Assembly (NCBI RefSeq): GCF_020509005.1
Contig: NC_063012.1
Span: 8,928,001 to 8,992,000 of the forward strand
DNA from: Fulvia fulva
Lineage: Eukaryota; Ascomycota; Dothideomycetes; Mycosphaerellales; Mycosphaerellaceae
Reading direction: 5' to 3'
DNA: 64,000 nucleotides
The notes under the pieces: generated by a model
Database searches by the model: none
What the model was told of the DNA's origin: nothing
Seen by the model: only the letters and a program-made list of their open reading frames with translations
Shown here: piece by piece, positions 54,501 to 64,000 of the stretch
How positions within the stretch are numbered: the stretch's first letter is position 1
How the letters are laid out: the number at the start of each line of letters is the position of its first letter
Translations under genes and position numbers: made by a program

Positions 54501-55628
54501 TGGTGAGTCAGAAACCACAAATGACGAAGAAGCCTCCCGGATCGATCTGCTTGATCAACGACTCAACGAGGCCAAGTCGAATTCACAAATGGCGGGCATG
54601 CCGGGAGAAGGCGAGCCATATGAGCATCCGGCTCCAGACATGATCGAGGCAGGCGTCAAAGTCATCACGAAGAAGCGCATAGACGATTTTACGATCCTGG
54701 AGGAGATGGGTCAAGGTGCTTACGGCCAGGTAAAACTTGCGCGGTACAAGAAGGCCGCGGCCATGAAGATGGTCATCAAGTATGTGACGAAACGTCGGAT
54801 CTTGGTCGACACCTGGCATCGCGATCGACGTCTCGGAACTGTGCCGTTGGAGATTCATGTCTTGGACTACCTTAGGAGGGATGGTTTACAGCACCCGAAC
54901 ATCGTGGAGATGGCTGACTTCTTCGAGGACGACATAAACTACTACATTGAGATGAAGCCACATGGCCTTCCTGGGATGGACCTGTTTGATTACATTGAGC
55001 TGAGAGTGACCATGGAGGAGCGGGAGTGCAGGAAGATCTTCAAACAAGTTGCCGAGGCGCTGCACCATCTTCACATCACCGCCAAAGTCGTACACCGAGA
55101 CATCAAGGACGAGAACGTCGTTCTTGATGGCGAGGGCCGCGTCAAGCTGGTCGACTTCGGAAGCGCGGCATACATCAAGTCCGGTCCCTTCGACGTTTTC
55201 GTCGGGACAATAGGTAAGACCATATTCCCTTCTCACACTTCCAACCTCAATACTGACCCACATCTCTCACAGACTACGCCGCCCCCGAAGTGCTCCGGGG
55301 CCTCCCGTACCGCGGCAAAGAACAAGACGTCTGGGCCTTGGGAATCCTCCTCTACACCATCGTCTACAAAGAAAATCCGTTCTACTCCATCGACGAAATC
55401 ATGGACCACGACTTACGGGTGCCTTACGTTATGAGCGAGGAGAATCTGGATCTCATCAGGAAAATGCTTGATCGTGATGTTGAGAGGAGGATTGGGATTC
55501 AGGCTGTGTTGGAGCATCCCTGGACGCTGCATTTGGATGATGAGGATGCTGCTGCTGCTGCACCGAGTCCGCCCGATGGAGGCCAGGGACAGGCGGTGGC
55601 GCCGCAGACGGTGGCGGTCGCTGCGTGA
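51552..55628 (+). CDS. PSK1: PAS-domain serine/threonine kinase
   Basis: Exons 51552-51579, 51730-51970, 52131-55213 and 55273-55628 join in frame to 1235 residues. The first exon is 28 bp (MTSPSAVHH); a start at 51717 without that exon is the alternative. After a disordered N-terminus, PAS-like sequence begins near residue 425 (PWTITAANDLACLVFGVTRA, LGIMEVIQQDRRSWLEERL) with a second sensory region downstream. The kinase domain at about 938-1205 has GQGAYGQVKLARY, Lys in MKMVIKYV, VVHRDIKDENVVLD, DFGSAAY and, after the last intron, DYAAPEVL. PAS kinases sense metabolic state; yeast Psk1/Psk2 phosphorylate Ugp1 and other targets to shift glucose between storage and wall glucan and to control translation. 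A GTG-rich tract follows the stop. Confidence 0.92.
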
Positions 55629-56159
55629 TGTGGTGGTGGTGGTGGTGGTGGTGATGGAGAGAGATTAGAATCGGTGTGATTATTGATTTGCATGGCGGCC
55701 ACTTGATGGGGCGTGGCATACAACGAGTCCTTTTATGGACTGAACATTAGAAGAAGCGGGTGATGGAAAGTTATTTTTGAGGGTTTACACTCGTGATTGA
55801 AGATACCCCATGAGATCAAATGAGGCATGTAAAAATTGGATGGGATGGACGGGCTGCAATGCAGAATGCATAAATGATGGGTTCGTTCGATGGGAGAGCT
55901 TTCGTGAAAGCTGTAGTGTCTGTAGTATCAGATCAGGAACAGCAATCTCCAGTTGGAGGTCTGCTCCTATGGTGCTCTATCGTTTCTCGTCCTTTATCAT
56001 CCTTTCGGTCTATCGTCTATCGTTCCTCCTTCTCGCGATCGTCCTCCCTCGGCCCATGATTCCCAAATTCCTTAATAGCGTCATCCCGCCGGCCTGTCCG
56101 TCCCCTACACCTTAGCCTGAATCTGCTGCGGCGGTCCGTTCTGGCGTTCAGATTCATGA

Positions 56160-56922
56160 CTATGTATTCGAAACCGTCCTCTTCAAATTCACATCTTCCT
56201 CCTTGCTCAGATCCTTGTTCGTCTCCTCTGCCTGCTTCCTCCGTATGAGTGACTCTGGCGTCTCAATCAGGTGTGCTTCTTCCGGCTGGTGGGAGGAGAA
56301 AGTGTAGGATCTGTATTCGGTGTTGTTCCAGCCTGTGCCGACGAATCGGGCGGTGTCTGACCAGTCTTCGGTGAAATAGTGCAAAAAGCCACCTGTGAGG
56401 AGTCAGTGGGGTGGGCACGTTTGGGGAACGGAATTGAGACGGACCGTGTGTTACTATGACGATCTCTTTCTCTGGTCGGTTCATGAGCCAGACTCTTCCT
56501 TCTCGTGCGCGATTCTGGATTGCTGCGGCTGTGGGAGCCCATTTCCCGCGTTTGTTGTTCCAGCCTTCGTGTACTAGATCAAGATCTATGGGGCGTCCCT
56601 CGAATTCTCTCTCTAGTTCCGCTCGATCGCTGCCTGTGTCACATGGCAGGTCGCTGGTCTCTTGTACTTCTGGTAAGGCCACGACTTTCAGTCCCTTCTT
56701 CCTGATGATCTCTTCAAACGCCTCGAGGGCTGTGTAGATGGTGCGCTTGATTGGGGAGGCGACGATCAGGTCAACGTTGGATGAGTAGGGGAAGTCGCGG
56801 CCGAGAGTCTTGCACTGTTCGTGTCCTAGGACGGTGAGGAGAGGATCGTGCATGTTGTGGTTTGCGGCGTTGAGGTTGTGGTAGCCTTGGGCATGGCGGA
56901 TGCAGTGCACTGTCGGCGGCAT
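56160..56922 (-). CDS. Histidine phosphatase (phosphoglycerate-mutase-like)
   Basis: Exons 56445-56922 and 56160-56392 join to 236 residues. The ATG giving MPPTVHCIRHAQGYHNLN was chosen because the catalytic RHxxG motif (RHAQG, residues about 9-13) normally lies close to the start. The upstream open frame has no family features. The second catalytic histidine is in IVIVTHG/GFLHYF, split by the intron (GTCCGT...TCACAG). IVASPIKRTIYTALEAF supplies the conserved Arg. This is the cytosolic branch of the histidine phosphatase superfamily, close to yeast Pmu1-type proteins; the substrate is unknown. The gene converges with the PAS kinase gene. Confidence 0.88.
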
Positions 56923-57625
56923 GGCTTTGGTCCGGATCTTGGTGAGGTAGTGCAATGGGTGGCAGATGTAGGTAAGAATGCTCGTAGGTGAGTAGTATTT
57001 CTTCGCAGTGGTGGATGTTGAAACAACTGTGGGAGCCAGCTCGATTAGTAGTGAGTTGCTTCTGTCTGTGTGACGGTATACGAAAGAACAAAGGAAGGTG
57101 CTTTGTGAGTGTGACTGCTGCTTGTCCTTGCCAACTGCCGTGAATATTGTGAAGAACGCGCATGTGCTAGTCACCGTCGGTCGTGTTGCTAGTGAACGAG
57201 GCGTCCGGTCGCCGTGAAAGGATTATGGCCGTCACATGTACTAGAAGTAGGCCTAGTCACAGTCAAGGTTCGATAGGTGAGGACAGGACGCGGAATAGTG
57301 GATTGCGTCGTCGTGTGTATCGCCGCTGACGAAGTGCGGTGGCCACGATGTGACGTCCTGAGTGCTGTTTGGAGCGAGGCAGCGAGGTGGGAAGCCGCGC
57401 CGGCCCACTTTCCTACCATGCCGACAGACCTGCTGACTGACAACGTTAGCAACGCCAGCGAGGTATCAGTAGATGCCAGTAAAGAAATAGTTGTACAGTA
57501 TCATGCGATTCACACGCAAACGTTCTATACATACTCCTGGGTATCTCGCGCTGTAGCAAATAACGCCTCGCTATGCTCTTGCTAATCTATGCTGTGACCT
57601 TCTTGCCCAGAATGCTGCAAGCTTA
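56923..57625. other. Intergenic, no gene seen
   Basis: Promoter of the phosphatase gene and 3' flank of YRB30. No repeat or RNA gene was recognised. Confidence 0.5.
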
Positions 57626-59776
57626 TCATTCCTCGCCATCGGCAACGACTCGCAATGGGCTCCGTGGTCGCGAATCCGTCTTGCTTCGTAACGTCGCCGC
57701 CCGCGTCTTCGCGCCGTTCGCGGTCGTGGTTGTGGACTCAGCTGAGGCACGCGCTGCAGGCGGAGAAGGTGGTGAGGGTGTGTCGCCGGCATACTTGGCC
57801 CGTACAGTCTTCTGGTGGCCTTCACTTGTGTCAGGTGTCGATGTTCTAGATGGTGTCTGGTACGGTGGCCGCTGTGGTGGTGAGGAAGGCAGCCGAGACC
57901 CCAGCCGCTCAATGGAAGGTCTGGCGGCGAAGTCGAGTTGCGGTACGGGCAGTCCATCGAAGCCATCACGGTACAGTAGTCCTGATCCAGGAGAACCTCT
58001 CGGGGACGCTGCCTCACCAGCGTTCCGGATGTAGTCTTCGCCACGTCTCTTTACAGGGGACTCGTCGTACGGATCGAAGCCGACTCTCCTCGCGGCGGTC
58101 TGCCGAAGCTGCTGGCGATACTGTTTGTCTGCGCCGGCACCAGCGGTTGCACTATCTTCCAGGAAGAAGTTCAGTAGCTCATCTTCAATGGCCAGATGAG
58201 ACTCCTGCCGGAATTGCTGAAGAGCAGCCAGTTTCATGAGCATTTCGAGCAAGGAAAGGCTACTCTTAAGAGCCGGTCCCGCTCGCCTGCCTGGTGAAAG
58301 CTGCAATACTTGCGACTTGTTGGGCGCAAGGTGATGATCGGATGAGGAGCCGTCTGAATTCATGTTCAGATTGGCCAGAGCATCGCTCAGACCAGGCTCC
58401 AATGATTCAGCTCGACTCAAGCCCGGTCGCTCAGGCTCTGGGGAGGTGTCAATGTCGCTCTCACTCTCGTCATCTTCGGTGTAAACCTCCAATGCCATCC
58501 ATTCAGGGTCGAGATCGGCGGGTAGACGCCAAGCATGAGTCTCTTGAGGAGCGCTTTCACTATCGTTCAGCGGCGTTGGCGGTGCGGACTCACGCTCAAA
58601 TTGAGCATCGATCTCGGTTTGATCATCCTGGTCGTCGTCGTCGCTGATGGAGGTGTTAGCTACACCTTCATTGATGCTGACGCGCGACTGTGATCGGCGA
58701 AGCATACGTCGCGGAGGCTCGGCGTGGACGTCTCGCTTCAGCAAGAGGACGGGACTGTACGCATCGCCGTCTCCACCAATGTTGAGGATCTTGCCGGTAT
58801 CTGCATAGAAGATCTTCGAGATCTCGTGGATCGGTATGACGTCTCTAATACCAGCCTCCAGTACATCATCAACGGGTCCAGGTGAATGTCCTTCGTCTTC
58901 TGGGTTGTGATGCCGATCGTCATCTAGGTCCTCCACAATCGAAAGCTGATAGGCAAACTCGGAGGCTTTGGCATCGCCAGGAATCGTATTAGCAGCATCG
59001 TGGCCATCTGCTTGGGTGTGTTCGCCGGGCAATGTGTAGAGCTGCTCCAGAGGAATACGCCACAGCTTGACCCGAGCCTTGTGAATCACCTCTTTCCAGG
59101 TCGTCTCTCGAACGCCATGCTCAGTGACAGGTCGCGTAGCATGGCCAGCAAACAGCATGTACAACGTGAGTACATATGTTGAACCCACCTGTTGGCGCAT
59201 CGTCACGTTGGTAGAGTACTGCGAATCTGCCGATGTCAAGAAAGTCGAGGCCTGCAGCAAGCGACTCGGGCTGATGGTGCCCGAGAGCTTCGTCGACAGA
59301 TTGACCCCCGACGTGGTAATGGCGAGGTTGATGAGAGGGACTGCATCCTCTATGCGAGCTAACAAAAGCTTGATGTGGTCAATGCAGCCTTTCAGCTCTT
59401 GGCTGGTGTCTTCGCGTGACTTAGCTTTGTTGCTTCTGTGGCGCAGAAGCTCCTCGTCGTTGGCAGCATCTTGAAGCCGTTTGCCAAGCTTCTGAATCTC
59501 GTAACGAATGTCTTTGGTCAGGGACACGGCAGACTCAAGGGATGTATTACCGCGGGCGGCGATGAGCTCGATCATGTCGATTGACGGTGAGATGACGCGT
59601 ATCTTGCTCTCGAGCCGCTGTTGAAGAAGCATGAGCTCTTCGCGGTCTCTGCTCTTCGGCGCCTGCTTGTACAGGCGAGCGCATTCTTTGATGGCATAGC
59701 CGGTCGTAATGGAGATGCCCGATCTGAGGGCATATTGCATAGCCTGCTGCGTCATGCGCTGCAGGATGAGATCCAT
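57626..59776 (-). CDS. YRB30: Ran-GTP-binding protein Yrb30-like
   Basis: Single exon, 716 residues from an ATG (MDLILQRMTQQAMQYALRSG). The N-terminal 200 residues carry the Yrb30 Ran-binding domain: YALRSGISITTGYAIKECAR, SKIRVISPSIDMIELIAARG and LESAVSLTKDIRYEIQKLGK. The rest is acidic and disordered with a helical patch (SLLEMLMKLAALQQFRQESH) and a Ser/Pro-rich tail. Yeast Yrb30 binds Ran-GTP and shuttles through the nucleus; it is thought to modulate the Ran cycle or to act in ribosome-related export. The gene is divergent from SUP35, with about 310 bp between its start and the SUP35 upstream ORF. Confidence 0.87.
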   Translation of the reverse strand: MDLILQRMTQQAMQYALRSGISITTGYAIKECARLYKQAPKSRDREELMLLQQRLESKIRVISPSIDMIELIAARGNTSLESAVSLTKDIRYEIQKLGKRLQDAANDEELLRHRSNKAKSREDTSQELKGCIDHIKLLLARIEDAVPLINLAITTSGVNLSTKLSGTISPSRLLQASTFLTSADSQYSTNVTMRQQVGSTYVLTLYMLFAGHATRPVTEHGVRETTWKEVIHKARVKLWRIPLEQLYTLPGEHTQADGHDAANTIPGDAKASEFAYQLSIVEDLDDDRHHNPEDEGHSPGPVDDVLEAGIRDVIPIHEISKIFYADTGKILNIGGDGDAYSPVLLLKRDVHAEPPRRMLRRSQSRVSINEGVANTSISDDDDQDDQTEIDAQFERESAPPTPLNDSESAPQETHAWRLPADLDPEWMALEVYTEDDESESDIDTSPEPERPGLSRAESLEPGLSDALANLNMNSDGSSSDHHLAPNKSQVLQLSPGRRAGPALKSSLSLLEMLMKLAALQQFRQESHLAIEDELLNFFLEDSATAGAGADKQYRQQLRQTAARRVGFDPYDESPVKRRGEDYIRNAGEAASPRGSPGSGLLYRDGFDGLPVPQLDFAARPSIERLGSRLPSSPPQRPPYQTPSRTSTPDTSEGHQKTVRAKYAGDTPSPPSPPAARASAESTTTTANGAKTRAATLRSKTDSRPRSPLRVVADGEE

Positions 59777-60090
59777 GCTGTCTGCGGTGGAGATGACGAG
59801 TGATTCTGGGCAGATGTATTGGGCTGTGGTGAGTCAAACAGCGGTGGTCAGTCAGGCAGCAGTGAGAAATGCTCAACAGAGGCTGGTCGGCCAACTTTGT
59901 TCAGGATGCATCTTCGAGTCACAGGCGGGGACACGAAGTATTTAAGCTGGCGGTCAGTGAATGTTTCGCTTGTGTCTTGCACAGTGCACGTAAGAAGGAG
60001 TTGTGGAGTTCTAGACAGCAACTTCACGATAGCACGTGCAGGAGTACGCTAGTCTACTTTCAGAACCACTGAACCCCCACCATCATAATC
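59777..60090. promoter_or_regulatory. Divergent promoter of YRB30 and SUP35
   Basis: Short non-coding stretch between the two starts. No specific factor site was assigned. Confidence 0.45.
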
Positions 60091-60198
60091 ATGCCCAACT
60101 CCAACTTTTACGAGGAGCAAGACGAGGGCTATATCACCCTCGACCTTCCTTCCCCTACCTCTCCCACTACTACTCCTCCCCACCACACCACCGATTGA
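60091..60198 (+). CDS. Upstream ORF of SUP35, same frame
   Basis: A 35-codon ORF (MPNSNFYEEQDEGYITLDLP...) starting at an ATG with A at -3 and ending at a UGA nine bases before the SUP35 start. It is in the same reading frame as SUP35, with no other stop between, and the stop is followed by C (UGA CUU), a context known to be relatively leaky. The coding potential of so short a peptide cannot be proved here. It could be a regulatory uORF, a readthrough extension of eRF3, or chance. Confidence 0.6.
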   Translation: MPNSNFYEEQDEGYITLDLPSPTSPTTTPPHHTTD

Positions 60199-60207
60199 CT
60201 TGACGAC

Positions 60208-62376
60208 ATGGCCGGACAGCAGCCCGACTCGTGGGAGGATGCCGTCGACGAAGACCTCGCCAACCAGACCCAGCAGCGCCTGAACTTCCAGCAGCAGCCG
60301 AACACATTTACACCCGGTGCGAACACCTTCACTCCCGGCGCACAGTCCTTCCAGCCCGGGCAGCAGTACCAGCAATACGGCTACGGCCAGCAGCAGTACA
60401 ACGGCTATCAGCAATACGGCCAGCAAGGGTACGGTGGTGGCTACCAGCAACAACAGCAACAATATGGCTACGGCCAACAGGGCGGCTACCCTCAGTACGG
60501 CCAGGGCCAGCAGCAAGGGTATGGCCAGAAGTACCAGCAGTACCAGCAGCCTCAGCAACAGCAGCAAGCATATGTGCCCCCCGGTGCGCGGCAGCAGCAG
60601 ACGCCCACGATCGCGAGGCGTGGAGAGGCCCTTCCCACACAGCAACCAGCCGCTCAGGCACAGAAGCCGGCCGCAGCGAACGGAACGGCACCGGTCAAGA
60701 CTCTGTCACTAAGCGCCAGCGACACAGGAGCTGCTGCACCAAAGGTCGAGAAGACTGCAGGTACCAAGGTCCTGTCACTTGGCACGCCTGCCGCCGCCCC
60801 AGCAGCAGCAGCTGAGAAGCCAGCCAAGGAAGCTGTCAGCAAAGAGGCGCCCGCGGCCGGTACTAAGGTCGCTGCTGCTCAGGCGATCGAGAAGACGGGC
60901 GAGCCCACCGCAGCAGTCAGCGGCAGAACAACACCTGACCCTTCTGGCTCTGGACGATCCTCGCCCTCTCGCGCAGAGCAACGAGCAGAAGCACGAAGAG
61001 CCGACCTGGTCGCTCAAGAGCAAGCACAAGAAGTCGATGATGAGGCACTCAAAGACATGTATGGCAAGGAGCATGTGAACGTCATTTTCCTGGGACACGT
61101 CGATGCCGGAAAGAGCACATTGGGCGGCAGTATCCTGTTTGCGACTGGTATGGTCGATGAGCGAACAATGGACAAGTACAAGAGAGATGCGAAAGACATG
61201 GGTCGAGAGTCATGGTACTTGTCATGGGCGCTGGATCTGAATAAGGAGGAACGAGCAAAGGGCAAGACTGTCGAGGTCGGCAGAGGCTTCTTCGAGACCG
61301 AAACACGACGATACTCCATCCTGGATGCTCCCGGCCACAAAACATATGTACCAAACATGGTGTCAGGTGCTTCGCAGGCCGATGTCGGTGTGCTAGTCAT
61401 CTCAGCACGAAAGGGAGAATACGAGACCGGTTTCGAGAAGGGTGGCCAGACGCGAGAGCACGCCGTTCTCGCCAAGACACAGGGTATCAACAAGCTCATC
61501 GTGGCAGTGAACAAAATGGACGATGCAACCGTCAACTGGTCAAAGGAGCGCTTCGATGAGTGCACAACCAAACTGACTGTATTCTTGAAGGGTCTTGGTT
61601 ACAACCCGAAGACTGATCTGGCGTTCTTGCCCGTCTCTGCACAGACCACCGTGGGCATCAAGGACCGAGTGCCCAAGGAGACTTGCCCTTGGAACGATGC
61701 GCCTGGCCTTCTCGAGTATCTCGATGGTATGAAGACACTGGAACGCAAGCTCAATGCACCATTCATGATGCCCGTGGCCGCCAAGTACAGAGACATGGGT
61801 ACCATGATCGAGGGCAAAATTGAAGCTGGATACATCAAGAAGGAGAACAAGTATCTGCTCATGCCAAGCAAGGCAGAAATTCAGATCAGTGCACTCTACG
61901 GTGAAAGTGAAGAAGAAATTCCCCACGCAACCTGCGGTGAGCAGATTCGGTTGCGCATCAAGGGCGCTGAAGAAGAAGATATCCTACCAGGTTTCGTGCT
62001 GTGCTCACCAAAGCGACCCGTTCACAATGTCTCAGCCTTCGAGGCTCAGATTCGGTTGCTGGAGCTGAAGTCCATCCTCTCTGCTGGCTTCAACTGCGTG
62101 CTGCATGTTCACTCAGCCACGGAAGAGGTCACTTTCGGTGCGCTCCTGCACAAGCTGGAGCCTAAGACAAACCGCAAATCCAAGAAGCCTCCAGGTTTCG
62201 CCAAACAGGGCATGAACATCATCGCTCGTTTGGAGATCATAGGCGGTGCCGGCAGCGTTTGTGTAGAGCGCTTTGAGGACTACCCACAACTTGGCAGATT
62301 TACTCTCAGAGATCAGGGTCAGACTATCGCTATCGGCAAGATAACGAAACTCATTACGGACACTCCAGCCGCTTAA
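60208..62376 (+). CDS. SUP35: Translation termination factor eRF3 (Sup35)
   Basis: Single exon, 722 residues. Residues 1-135 form a prion-like domain: tandem NTFTPGA copies, then Gln/Tyr/Gly repeats (QQYQQYGYGQQQYNGYQQYG) ending VPPGARQQQ. A charged, Ala/Glu-rich middle region follows, then the GTPase with GHVDAGKST (P-loop, about residue 296), DAPGHKTYVPN, NKMD and two beta-barrel domains. eRF3 binds eRF1 and hydrolyses GTP to release the finished peptide at stop codons in the cytosol. Its N-terminal domain drives prion or condensate formation in several yeasts; whether it does so here is unknown. The main ATG has good context (GACATGG). An in-frame upstream ORF precedes it. Confidence 0.97.
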   Translation: MAGQQPDSWEDAVDEDLANQTQQRLNFQQQPNTFTPGANTFTPGAQSFQPGQQYQQYGYGQQQYNGYQQYGQQGYGGGYQQQQQQYGYGQQGGYPQYGQGQQQGYGQKYQQYQQPQQQQQAYVPPGARQQQTPTIARRGEALPTQQPAAQAQKPAAANGTAPVKTLSLSASDTGAAAPKVEKTAGTKVLSLGTPAAAPAAAAEKPAKEAVSKEAPAAGTKVAAAQAIEKTGEPTAAVSGRTTPDPSGSGRSSPSRAEQRAEARRADLVAQEQAQEVDDEALKDMYGKEHVNVIFLGHVDAGKSTLGGSILFATGMVDERTMDKYKRDAKDMGRESWYLSWALDLNKEERAKGKTVEVGRGFFETETRRYSILDAPGHKTYVPNMVSGASQADVGVLVISARKGEYETGFEKGGQTREHAVLAKTQGINKLIVAVNKMDDATVNWSKERFDECTTKLTVFLKGLGYNPKTDLAFLPVSAQTTVGIKDRVPKETCPWNDAPGLLEYLDGMKTLERKLNAPFMMPVAAKYRDMGTMIEGKIEAGYIKKENKYLLMPSKAEIQISALYGESEEEIPHATCGEQIRLRIKGAEEEDILPGFVLCSPKRPVHNVSAFEAQIRLLELKSILSAGFNCVLHVHSATEEVTFGALLHKLEPKTNRKSKKPPGFAKQGMNIIARLEIIGGAGSVCVERFEDYPQLGRFTLRDQGQTIAIGKITKLITDTPAA

Positions 62377-63184
62377 ATCATGCGCACGACTGCCAGAGCT
62401 GGAATCTACTTTTCAAAAGCGCATGCCTGATTAGATACGGCGCTGGAAGCATTTGACGACATAGCGATCCTCCGAGATCCGACGAAGGTTACCTGAAATA
62501 GAGCGTACCCAGGTAGGTAGTCAACATCTAGCCCAAGCCGAGTTATGAGCCAGACACTCCCGGCCTCAGCTTCTCCTGCCCAAATATCCTGAAACCAGAC
62601 TTGTGCGGACAGCAATCTCGTGAATGTCCTTGCCCAGGACTTCCTGTCGCTGGCCGGTAGTCGCCGAGGGCATCCTTCTGATCGTTAGCCACAGCCCCAG
62701 AACCCCGTCGTGAACGTGGCACAAGCTTGGAGAGACCTGGTGGATCTGAACGCCAAGACTATTCCTACCAGGTTCAGAGATGAGCTCCTGCTCTTGCTGT
62801 ACACCCGACGTCTCAGCACCGAAGCCAAAGTGGATGCAAAGTCCCACGTGTGCATCTAGAAAGGCACCTATTGCCAAATATCCGCCCGCTGCAGCAACTC
62901 ACTCTTTAGGCATTCTGGTTCGAGTATCGTCGATATGACGGTCGTCCATTCTTTATTTATATCACTCTTTACAGCATCTACGATAGCACAATCTGTTAAA
63001 AGTTTAGGTCATGTTGGTGGCAGTGGACCCAAAGGTGGGTGTGGTGATGTGGACAAGCCGGTGCTGGAGGCACAATCCTACGTGGTAGTAAAGACATAGC
63101 AGTCAAGGCATCGACGCGAGACTGACGGCACAGGGCAGAACCGATGCTCTGATCCCGCTACGAGCGAACACGACGCGACTGCTC
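62377..63184. other. Intergenic, probable hidden 5' exon of the GH30 gene
   Basis: Contains the SUP35 3' flank. The GH30 protein needs a start and secretion signal that should lie near its right end, but no convincing exon could be fixed. Confidence 0.4.
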
Positions 63185-63968
63185 GTGAAAGGCCAAGCGC
63201 CTACTCTATCGACTGACGGCGTCAATGCCACGGCCACATGCCCAAGACCTCGAGAGGTCGAAGTTGATTCCCTTCATGGCGCAAGGCAGGAGATGGTTGG
63301 CTTCGGGTTCTCGTGGACGGATTCCACAGTACACAACTTCCATCGCCTAGAGCCAGGTGTATTTGATACAGTGATGGAAGAGCTGTTTGGTCCGCACCCT
63401 CATGGGAACAACATGGGCATGATGCGCCACACCATTGGCTCCTCCGATATGAGCGGCAACCAGTACTCTTTCGATGATAATGGCCCAAGCTTCAACGAAG
63501 GACAACCTGACCTTGACCTGTCCAATTTCGATCTCACTGACGATGGTGAAGCAATGGTGAAGCTCCTCGCGAAGATGGGCAGCCACAAATCCGATGTCCT
63601 CCTCGCTGGCGCACCATGGTCATTCCCGGGTTGGATGAAGCACAACGGCCTTTTCATCGCCCCTCGTCTCAACACCGGCACTTCCTACAATATCCTCAAC
63701 AACTCGTTTGATGTCCAGTATATTCCCCAGATCATCAAATACTTCACAAAATACATCGACACCTACGCAGAATATGGCGTCACAGTCAACGGCCTTCCCC
63801 TGATGAATGAGCCACTCAACTACCAAGGTGGCTATCCCTGTATGTTCCTCGACGTCTCCGACGCAGCGGCAATCTTGAGCCGCGGCCTCGGCGCAGCTCT
63901 CGCAGACCGCAATGTTGCGCTCATGGCCTATGACCATAACACAGACCAAGCAGTCTATCCCTCGCAAG
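63185..63968 (+). CDS. GH30 glycoside hydrolase, partial at both ends
   Basis: The visible exon encodes a (beta/alpha)8-type catalytic domain of glycoside hydrolase family 30: GFGFSWTDSTVHNF, MRHTIGSSDMSGNQYSFDDN, LLAGAPWSFPGWMKHNGLF and GLPLMNEPLNYQGGYP, where the Glu of MNEP is the expected acid/base. The frame is open to the left only from a GTG, so the start and signal peptide are in an unseen exon. At 63969 a GTAATC donor interrupts the frame after AYDHNTDQAVYPSQ, and the remainder, including the nucleophile, lies beyond the window. GH30 fungal enzymes are secreted and cut beta-1,6-glucan, beta-1,6-galactan or xylan; the subfamily cannot be assigned from this part. Confidence 0.85.
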
Positions 63969-64000
63969 GTAATCAACGCGCCCCAGGCCTGGTCTAAGCA

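Noticed and set aside
1..64000. CRISPR arrays, rRNA genes and biosynthetic gene cluster
   Set aside because: No regularly spaced repeats, no rRNA signatures and no polyketide synthase, peptide synthetase or terpene synthase genes are present.

Overview
The window is nuclear DNA of a filamentous ascomycete (Pezizomycotina). The evidence is short GT-AG introns of about 45-150 bp, genes on both strands without operons, and fungus-only families: copper-fist, Zn2Cys6 and multi-zinc-finger regulators, Chs5 of the exomer, a Gin4/Hsl1-type septin kinase, a Sup35 with a Gln/Tyr/Gly-rich prion-like domain, and a Tc1-type transposon. The protein style suggests a dothideomycete, but that placement is an inference. 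About 24 protein genes can be supported. No tRNA, rRNA or CRISPR array was found.

Layout. 0-5 kb: a small hypothetical protein, a plasma-membrane syntaxin (Sso1/2 type) and a copper-fist regulator. 5.65-6.9 kb: an apparently intact Tc1-like DNA transposon with 33-bp terminal repeats, inserted upstream of the copper-fist gene. 7-10 kb: EFM7 methyltransferase, the small three-exon QCR8 gene and prohibitin PHB1; QCR8 and PHB1 appear to share a divergent promoter. 10.5-15.5 kb: a small basic protein, an AIF/FSP1-like oxidoreductase and a nucleobase permease with an altered signature motif. 16.4-24 kb: the Gin4/Hsl1-like kinase and a multi-zinc-finger factor whose reading frame breaks just before its fingers. 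24-29.3 kb: a gene desert.

29.3-41.5 kb: CHS5, a five-exon Zn2Cys6 regulator, an uncharacterised secreted six-hairpin-like protein, an F-box-like remnant, an NTF2-like protein, an F-box-like hypothetical and complex-I assembly factor NDUFAF5. 41.6-50.4 kb: a DUF1295 membrane enzyme, an F-box/leucine-rich-repeat protein ending in a CaaX box, and the ankyrin protein Hos4 of the Set3 deacetylase complex. 51.5-64 kb: PAS kinase, a histidine phosphatase, the Ran-binding protein Yrb30, SUP35 (eRF3) with an in-frame upstream ORF, and a GH30 glycosidase that runs off the window.

The genes do not form one pathway. There are loose themes: mitochondrial inner membrane (QCR8, PHB1, NDUFAF5, possibly the AIF-like enzyme), translation (EFM7 acting on eEF1A, SUP35), and secretion and cell wall (syntaxin, CHS5, septin kinase, GH30). 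The most striking observation is upstream of SUP35. A 35-codon ORF lies in the same frame as the termination factor itself and is separated from it by one UGA in the leaky UGA-C context, which could form an autoregulatory termination sensor.
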